A stretch of DNA of 64,000 nucleotides, taken from Dactylorhiza incarnata (Eukaryota > Streptophyta > Magnoliopsida > Asparagales > Orchidaceae). The position numbers and the translations under genes were made by a program. Below the pieces are notes generated by a model, which did no database searches, was not told the DNA's origin, and saw nothing but the letters and a program-made list of their open reading frames with translations. This document shows positions 57,673-64,000 of this stretch, piece after piece (within the stretch, counting starts at the first letter, position 1; every line of letters starts with the position of its first letter). The stretch spans positions 1,364,001 through 1,428,000 of the forward strand of contig JAWHQI010000305.1 in assembly GCA_033032865.1 (NCBI GenBank), given 5' to 3'.

Positions 57673-59241
57673 TCAGCTTGGTGGGCAACGGCGGCCCGGA
57701 GATTGGCCTTCGCTGGCCGGCGTCTTTTTGCGGAAGGCCTCCAGGTATCCTAGCTGGATAAGGCGTTCGATTTCTTCTTTCAATCGGGCGCATTGCTCCG
57801 TTTGGTGCCCTCGGCCCTTGTGGAAGTGGCAGAATTGAGACGAGGCTCCCTTGTGCAAGGAGAGCTTCCTAGGCCAGTGGATGAGTTCGCTATGACAGAT
57901 TACGGACAATATATGCTCGCGTGGTGTGTTTAGCGGGGTGAAGTTCTGAAGGCCTTGACTTGCTAGCTCTCGGGAGCGGTCTGCTTGGTTCCGAGTGGGC
58001 ATTTCGGCTCCCTCAGGCTGCTGTTGCTGTCCCTTTCTCTTGCGGACTGAATCGAGGGGCGGCGAGTCTGTTAGTGCCTGAAGTTTTTCTTTTCCAGCTA
58101 TCGCAGGAGCTGTTTGGCCTTCTCGTGAACCCTGTATCTCGGCCCTTGATTTTGGCGACGGGTTGCTGCTGATCCAGGAGGGCCAAGGGGCGGTCGTGCT
58201 GAGACTATGCATTGCGCTCTTGATGGTATTTCCTTTGCTAGCCATGCGTCCTGACATTGAGACGTCGTGGTCCATGGCGTCTAGTAGGAGGCTCCCGAAT
58301 ATTGCGTCGTAGGGGGAGTCCGCTTTGGCGACAATGAATTGTACGTCGTACTGGATCGGTTCAGCATGTGCTCCTACTTGGACGGGGAGGGTGATGACGC
58401 CTACAGTGGGTACCGTGGTTCCATCTGGGAGCTCTGCTTTGCTAGCCCTAAGCTTGAGGTTTCCGCTTAGGAGCTTGAGCCGAACTATTGCTGCCAAGAA
58501 CAGGACGTTGAAGGAGATGCGGTGGGTTATCAGCGCCTTCCTCAGCTCACAGGGAGGACTCCCTATGCTGGCATCCAAGATGAAATCCATCCATGCGCAG
58601 GGGCGTTCTTGGTGAAAATTTGGGCCGACTTTCTCTGATTGCACGCTCCGTTCCCCTTCTTCTAGGTGGGGTTGTTTGCTCGCACCGGGCTTATCGCCTT
58701 CCTGGATCTTTGCTGAGTAGGACTCGTGTTGCTTGATGAACAGTCGGGACAACTCGGAGAAACTATGGATCGCTCCGCTAGGCTGGGATTGATACCAGTG
58801 GAGAGCGTCTCCACGCAGCGTTTTGGTGAAGATTTTGCAGCTAGCTGGGTCGGGAAGTCCGAGCTCCCGTGTTATTATCAGAAAACGATTAACGTGCTCA
58901 TATGGATCTTCTGCCCCGTGGAATTCCTTGTTGTAAGGGAGCTTTAGCCATGATGGAACTGGGTACTCCAAAATTGACTTCGAGAGGGGTGATCGCCTTT
59001 GTTGGCATTGGTCATTGCTCGAATCATGCCCTCCTGCCGGCGGGGCCGGTTTGCCTGCTGACTCCGGCCAAGGGGGCCGGATGGGTGCGGCAGTGAGCGC
59101 TCTCTTCGCCTGGCTTTCTGGAATCGAGGAGCTGTATGCGTCGGACAGTTCAGGGGAGATGTCCACTCTTGCTGGCTTCGAGGATTTCGGCGAAGGGGGG
59201 ATTGCGCTCGGAAATCCTTTGCTTCGGATTTGGGAATCCAT
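57673..59241 (-). CDS. Gag-like polyprotein of element C with displaced protease-like segment
   Basis: The ATG at 59241 (MDSQIRSKGFPSAIPP) is just inside the primer site; the frame is open for about 520 codons. The gag domain lies near residues 110-185 (YNKEFHGAEDPYEHVNRFLI, TLRGDALHWYQSQPSGAIHS). Next comes a stretch like a Tat retropepsin (NVLFLAAIVRLKLL, TVGVITLPVQVG, DSPYDAIFGSLLLDAM) in which the expected DTG/DSG active site is not evident. Then a zinc-finger-like FCHFHKGRGHQTEQCARLKE. In other Tat elements the zinc motif precedes the protease, so the order here is unusual. The protein could still form particles. No RT or integrase is encoded, so mobility would need a helper. Confidence 0.75.
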   Translation of the reverse strand: MDSQIRSKGFPSAIPPSPKSSKPARVDISPELSDAYSSSIPESQAKRALTAAPIRPPWPESAGKPAPPAGGHDSSNDQCQQRRSPLSKSILEYPVPSWLKLPYNKEFHGAEDPYEHVNRFLIITRELGLPDPASCKIFTKTLRGDALHWYQSQPSGAIHSFSELSRLFIKQHESYSAKIQEGDKPGASKQPHLEEGERSVQSEKVGPNFHQERPCAWMDFILDASIGSPPCELRKALITHRISFNVLFLAAIVRLKLLSGNLKLRASKAELPDGTTVPTVGVITLPVQVGAHAEPIQYDVQFIVAKADSPYDAIFGSLLLDAMDHDVSMSGRMASKGNTIKSAMHSLSTTAPWPSWISSNPSPKSRAEIQGSREGQTAPAIAGKEKLQALTDSPPLDSVRKRKGQQQQPEGAEMPTRNQADRSRELASQGLQNFTPLNTPREHILSVICHSELIHWPRKLSLHKGASSQFCHFHKGRGHQTEQCARLKEEIERLIQLGYLEAFRKKTPASEGQSPGRRCPPS

Positions 59242-60639
59242 TCCCACAGGCGGCGCCAAACTGTTGCGGAACGCTTAGGGCTCTTGGTAGACCGGTTCAC
59301 TTGAACCGCCTTAGCTCGTGAGCAAGCTAAGCGCGCAAACAGTCAATTAGAGGTTCGTTGAGTACGCAGAGACTTTTTAACGTGGAAAACCCGGAAAGGG
59401 TAAAAAACCACGCGGCCGGAGCTGTGCCGACCAAACTTCACTATCTTCTGGAGGAGTTACAACTTGGAAGCTAGAACTCGAGCGCGACAGACCGCTGCTC
59501 GTTACAATATTTGGAGAAAGAGAGCTTCGAGGGTGACAGGCCACCTCACGAAAAAACTAAGTCCTTTTCCCCTCAAAGACTGCTAATCGCCTTTCGGAAG
59601 CGGGAAGGCTATCCGCCTTTCTCTTCTGAGAACTGCTCGTCGCCTTTCGGAATCGAGAAGGCTCGTCCTCTTTCTCTTCTGAGAACTGCTTGTCGCCTTT
59701 CGGAATCGAGAAGGCTCGTCGTCTTTCTCTTCTAGAACTGCTTGTCGCCTTTCGGAATCGAGAAGGCTAGTCGTCTTCCTCTTCTGAGAACTGCTTGTCG
59801 CCTTTCGGAATCGAGAAGGCTAGTCGTCTTCCTCTTCTGAGAACTGCTTGTCGCCTTTCGGAATCGAGAAGGCTAGTCGTCTTTCTGGAAGATGAAGATC
59901 TTCAAGTCCCGAAGGAGATCTTCAAGTCCCGAAGGAGATCTTCAAGTGCCGAAGGAGAATTCCGCAAAAGTCTGCAAGGAGCTCTCCCCAGTCCAGAAGT
60001 CAAGGTCCTCTTCAAATGAAGCCATGGGGCTCCTTTTATAGTTTTTGTCGGGGGCGGCCCGGTAATTTTGCCGTTGGCAGTTTCCATAAATGCTCGGTGG
60101 ACGAATCATATTCTCCGGTTTGGGGCCCTCGGATCACTATTTTTCGTAAATGACCACCTTGCCCCTCGGGCAGCTTGGGCAGATTGGGCAGTTCGGGCAG
60201 TCCTGTTGGAGGTGAAAAAGGCGACTAACTGTTCCTGAAAAGTGAGAAGCCTGAAACCCAAAATGTGAGAAGCCGGAAAGACAAAAAGTGAGAAGCCGGA
60301 AAGACAAAAAGTGAGAAGACTTCCCGACCGCGCTCAGAGACGTTCTGAGCGCGCGCTAGTGCTAAAATGTTCTAAGTGCGTGACGAATTGCGGAGGCGTT
60401 CCGGCGACATGTGCGCCCGCGAGGGTTTCTCGCGAGCTCCCCCCCTATTGGGGAAGACGGATAGGCGGGCGGCTGCACCCTGCGCGGAGAGAGGGGCGGG
60501 CGACCGCGCCTCGAGGGTGCGCAACGCGACCGCTCCTCGAGGGGGCGCGGCATGGGCGCGCCCTAGAGGAGGTGCGGGCCGAGCGCGCCTCGAGGAAAGG
60601 CGGCTTGGCCGCTCCCCAAGGGGGCGCGGCCAAGGCCGC

Positions 60640-61005
60640 ACCCTGCTGGGTGCGGCTAGGCCGCACCCCATGCGCGGGGTGCGGTTAGGCCGCACCCTGT
60701 GGGGTGCGGCTAGGCCGCACCCCATGCGCGGGGTGCGGCTAGGCCGCACCCCATGCGCGGGGTGCGGCTAGGCCGCACCCCATGCGTGGGGTGCGGCTTG
60801 GCCGCACCCCGCGCGGGGTGCGGCTAGGCCGCACCGTGGGGTGCGGCTAGGCCGCACCCCATTCGTGGGGTGCGGCTTGGCCGCACCCCGGGTGGGACGC
60901 GGTCGAGGCCGCACCCCGTGCGGGGTGCGGCTGGGCCGCCCCCCTCGTGGGGTGCGGCTGGGCCGCACCCCATGTGCGTGGGGTGCGGTTCGGCCGCACC
61001 CCAAG
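60640..61005. repeat. Array of GC-rich near-palindromes in the 5' LTR
   Basis: Same unit as at 53745-54116 with slightly different copy number and order, showing unequal exchange or slippage since insertion. Confidence 0.9.
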
Positions 61006-61272
61006 GGGGTATGGCCAAGCTCGCGTCCTGAGGCCGCGCCCCCTTGAGACGCGGCGCGGCGGCGAGGATCTTTCTCGTGACGCGAGGGGGAGTCTCGGCG
61101 GTGCTCGCGACGGTTTTGCGCGTTTTATTCCTCCTGCCGAATTAGGAGGGGAAGAGTTTTTGGAAACACCCGTTCTTGGAAATATCCGCCTTTGGAAACG
61201 ATCCGTCTTTGGAAATGATCCGCCTTTGGAAATATCTTGCTGCCTTTTACGAACATCCACGCCAGATACTTT

Positions 61273-61280
61273 TATAAATA
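61273..61280 (+). promoter_or_regulatory. Outward-facing TATA box in the LTR next to the protease gene
   Basis: TATAAATA on the plus strand, 27 bp before the LTR end and about 400 bp upstream of the protease ATG at 61678. It is the copy of the sequence proposed to drive the antisense gene at 54516. It could start transcripts that read into the host gene. Inference only. Confidence 0.4.
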
Positions 61281-61306
61281 CTAGACTCTTATCATGAGTA
61301 CCCATC

Positions 61307-61614
61307 AAAAATATTTGTAAAAAAATTTAAATTAATACTTTATAAATAATTTTAATAAAAAATAATTATTTTATAATAAAAATTAAATTTTCAAATTCAT
61401 TAGGTACCCGTACGGACCTAGGTAAAAAATTTCCCATTATCAGTTGCAATCTGCAGTGTGAAGTGACACATATTCTCGAGCATGCCTGGGCCCCACCACC
61501 GCAACCCAACCCTGTTTGTTTGTTCTTCGAGCGTTTACTCAAATAATTAGTAAACCGTAGTCGTCGTCTTCCCCTCAGAACTCGCCAACCGCGTTTTCCG
61601 CAATAAGCCGCGGC
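61307..61614 (+). promoter_or_regulatory. Upstream region of the aspartic protease gene
   Basis: About 300 bp between the LTR of element C and the core promoter. AT-rich at first, then mixed. Nothing else coding is seen. The insertion of element C has therefore replaced or displaced everything beyond this distance. Confidence 0.5.
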
Positions 61615-61620
61615 TATAAA
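61615..61620 (+). promoter_or_regulatory. TATA box of the aspartic protease gene
   Basis: TATAAA in GGCTATAAAAAACC, 58 bp before the A of the ATG at 61678-61680, giving a short 5' UTR of about 30 bases. Confidence 0.7.
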
Positions 61621-61677
61621 AAACCCCGCCTCTGCTCACCCTAGCTATCACAGTTAAAGCTCCAGACCAGTATTTTC

Positions 61678-63980
61678 ATGGCTTCTTCTTCTTCTTCTTC
61701 GTTCTCCCGCTGCGCTCACGTCTTCCTGCTCTTCTCCTTCCTTCTGGTAGAGAAGCCTTCTCTAGTATCGTCCAGAGACCCCGCCGGAAAACACCACGTC
61801 GTCGACGTCGAGTCCCTGCTGCCGGCCAGCTCCTGCTCCGTTCCTGATACCATAGGTAATTAGATGGCAATTAATTCCAATTATGTTCATACTAATTAAG
61901 CTTATTTTATATTCCAGCTATAAGTATTTTTTAAACATTTTTATGATAATAAATAAGAAAATAGATTGAACCGAAAGACTATACATATCATAAGTTTAAG
62001 AAATATTAAATCATTTTTATATTAAATAATGATACTCAATATTTATAATTAATCTAGATTTATTTCAAATATTACCTAAATTTTTAAGAAAATTTTAGAA
62101 AATTAATAGATTTTTTTGGCGATTGATTTTATCATATATCTTTTTGTAACCCTCATTATTCATAGCACACAGAATTATAATTATACCAAACATTACTATT
62201 CGTACTCAAAAATTATTTTTTCTTAAATTAATTTTATAGACAGAACTAGACATATATATTGAATATCTCCCCCAAAAAGTAAAGTTGTTTCAAAAAAATA
62301 TTGAAATGCATATTTTTCGATCTAACATAATTCCAATCTATAATATCAAATTGAGAGAAAGCGAAAAAGAACTCACCGGAGATCAAGGAGTCGAAATGGG
62401 CCGAAAAATGATCTCGCTTACCGGAGATCACACAGGGGGCAGCGCCATGGGGAGGTCGGGCGAGGGCTTCATATACGTGAAACAGGAGCGGCGGCTTTCG
62501 AGCGTGGGCGATAGAAAGAAGAGGGGTTACAAATAAATATTTTAGAGATTTTAATAATATCTTATTTTTTGAAATAAAAGATGTACTAGTAGTAATAACC
62601 AAATAAGATATTTGATTATCTTTATTTTTTTTAGAAATCTATTTCAAATTGAAGGATGAATCATGTGAAGCCAGCAATGATATTTCCGTAGTCCAATCAG
62701 AGACTGACTGACAGCTTGTCCCCACTATGACAGCCGCGAGCACTTCCAAGCTTAAGGTGGTCCATCGGCATGGCCCGTGCTCACCACTGACGCCGCACCA
62801 GTCCAAACCATCCCACGTGGACTTCCTCCGCCAGGACCAATCCCGCGTCGACTCCATCCACCACCGTGCCATCTCCACCGCCGCCGCCCACCGCCCCAAA
62901 CCCGCCGCCGGCTCGCTCTCCTCCACCGTCCCGGCAAACACCGGCAGCGCTCTCGGAACCGGTAACTACGTCATCACCGTCGGGCTCGGCACCCCAAAAA
63001 AGGACTTCTCGCTCGTGTTCGACACAGGTAGCGATCTCACCTGGACCCAATGTGTCCCCTGCGGCACCTGCTACGCCCAACACGACCCGATATACGATCC
63101 GACCCAATCATCCACCTACACCAACATTTCTTGCAGCTCCGACTACTGCAACGAGCTGGATCAATCCAGCTGCTCTTCTTCTTCCACGTGTCTGTACCAG
63201 GTTCTGTACGGCGACAATTCTCAAACTCAGGGCTCCCTTGTCGGCGACACCCTCACTTTCGCCGCGGATTCTATCCCCAACTTCCGGTTCGGGTGCGGAC
63301 ACGATAACAGCGGGTTGTTCGGGAAGTCCGATGGGTTACTGGGTCTTGGCCGAGATTCCGTGTCAATCGTGTCACAGACAGCTCAAAGGTATAACAGACT
63401 GTTCTCATACTGCCTCCCATCCAAGTCCAGCTATGCCGGATACCTTCAGCTCGGCAGCGCCGCCGCCGCCGCGGGTGTTCAATACACGCCGTTACTGACC
63501 AACCCGAACGCGCCGACCTTCTACTTCCTCAAGCTGGTCGGGATTTCCGTCGGCGCGCAGAGATTGCAGATTCAGCCGGCGGCGTTCACCGCGCCGGGAA
63601 CTTTGCTGGACTCCGGCACGGTGATCAGCAGGCTGCCGCCCGCCGCCTACTCCGCGCTCCGCAGCAGGTTCTCGCAACTCATGACCGGATACCCGAAGGC
63701 GCCGGCGCTCTCCATACTCGACACGTGCTACGACTTCACCGGGTACACGACGGTTAAGGTGCCGACGATCGGTCTACTGTTTGACGGCGGACTGACGGTG
63801 AACGTAGACTTCACGGGGATACTGTATGTCGCAAGCGTGTCTCAGGCGTGTTTGGCGTTCGCCGGAAATGGTGATCCCGGCGATGTGGGGATCATTGGAA
63901 ACGTGCAGCAGCGCAGGCTCGGCGTGGTCTATGACGTGGCCAATTTAAAGATTGGGTTTGGGGCAAATGGATGCAGCTAA
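61678..63980 (+). CDS. Nepenthesin-type aspartic protease (pepsin family A1)
   Basis: Two exons, 61678-61855 and 62734-63980 (GTAATT...GACAG, phase 1), give 474 codons, the usual length for this family. Residues 1-32 are a signal peptide (Ser run, then VFLLFSFLLV). A propeptide follows with the typical LKVVHRHGPCSPL and FLRQDQSRVDSI. The catalytic Asp residues are at about 156 (FDTGSDLTW) and 352 (LLDSGTVISRL), and the flap Tyr is near 218 (LYGDNS). The Cys-rich nepenthesin insert lies at about 166-212. The protein ends GFGANGCS. It most resembles the Arabidopsis At5g10770 group, from memory. Such enzymes are secreted or vacuolar/apoplastic endopeptidases; the substrate is not known. All key residues are present and the gene appears functional. 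It is the only clear host gene here, next to a recent LTR insertion. Confidence 0.92.
62330..62530. other. GC-richer insert inside the protease intron
   Basis: Within an otherwise AT-rich 878-bp intron, this segment is GC-rich and on the minus strand looks like a gene start: an ATGAAGCC-type frame, then CTCCGGTAAGCG and CTCCGGTGAGTT donor-like sites. It could be a captured fragment or a small element, but no terminal repeats were found. Confidence 0.35.
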
Positions 63981-64000
63981 ATTACAAGGGTCGGGTGTAA

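Larger units (their letters stand above)
52367..61306 (-). mobile_element. Tat-type gypsy element C (gag only, intact antisense gene)
   Basis: LTRs at 59262-61306 (5') and 52367-54422 (3') are very alike, differing mainly by a few point changes and repeat numbers. The flanks are A-rich (AAAAAT at 52361-52366 and 61307-61312), so a 5-6 bp duplication is likely. Minus-strand order: LTR, primer site TGGCGCCG (59251-59258), gag, 27-bp repeats, antisense gene, polypurine tract (TTGGGGGGCTTA next to 54422), LTR. Pol is absent. LTR landmarks and primer site show that A and C are one lineage. The near identity of the LTRs makes it a recent insertion. Confidence 0.9.
59262..61306 (-). repeat. 5' LTR of element C
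   Basis: 2045 bp, nearly the same as 52367-54422. Minus-strand TATAAAA at 60034-60040. Differences seen include the C run near 60441 (6 instead of 10) and one or two fewer hairpin units. Confidence 0.9.

Overview
The window is plant nuclear DNA, from an angiosperm with a large, repeat-rich genome. The evidence is plant-specific LTR retrotransposon lineages (Copia, and Ty3/gypsy of the Tat type with antisense ORFs), Mutator-like elements (MULEs) with FAR1 and SWIM domains, PIF/Harbinger-like MITEs, 5S-rRNA-derived repeats, and one intron-containing nepenthesin-type aspartic protease gene. That gene has a very GC-rich second exon inside AT-rich flanks. This fits a monocot better than a typical eudicot, but the species is not determined. 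I see one apparently functional host gene, at 61678-63980, plus one intact transposon-borne gene at 54516-56826. Nearly everything else is nested mobile DNA.

Layout. 1-1918: right end of a MULE whose transposase carries SWIM and OTU-protease-like domains. 2823-6000: small MITEs. 6096-11408: a MULE that has captured the start of a histone H3 gene; a Copia element (6125-10667) sits inside it, and a solo LTR (7691-8343) sits inside the Copia element. 11685-13520: two solo LTRs. 15201-16676: a deleted OTU-type MULE. 17567-27762: Tat-type gypsy element 'A' (minus strand, gag only), with a solo LTR and a MITE inside. 28978-29612: MITEs. 31167-48995: a minus-strand Copia element 'D' that hosts Tat element 'B' (32095-42758; gag, RT, RNase H, integrase and two antisense genes) and a palindromic 5S-derived concatemer (44139-45495). 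49287-52243: a second OTU-type MULE with the catalytic core deleted. 52367-61306: Tat element 'C' (gag only, intact antisense gene). 61678-63980: the protease gene.

Two themes connect the parts. First, at least five elements share a MULE terminus (like GGGTGTTGTTATAAGC), and every one with both ends visible has an 8-bp target duplication. One member retains FAR1, SWIM and OTU regions, and others have picked up exon-like DNA including the histone H3 tail. Second, the three Tat elements share one plan: LTR, antisense intron-containing gene with a coiled-coil C terminus, a tandem-repeat block at the end of that gene, then gag(-pol) on the opposite strand. In element C the antisense gene is fully open across three exons although pol is absent.

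Splice sites, insertion boundaries and target duplications were read by eye. Family names rest on motif recognition, not on a database search.
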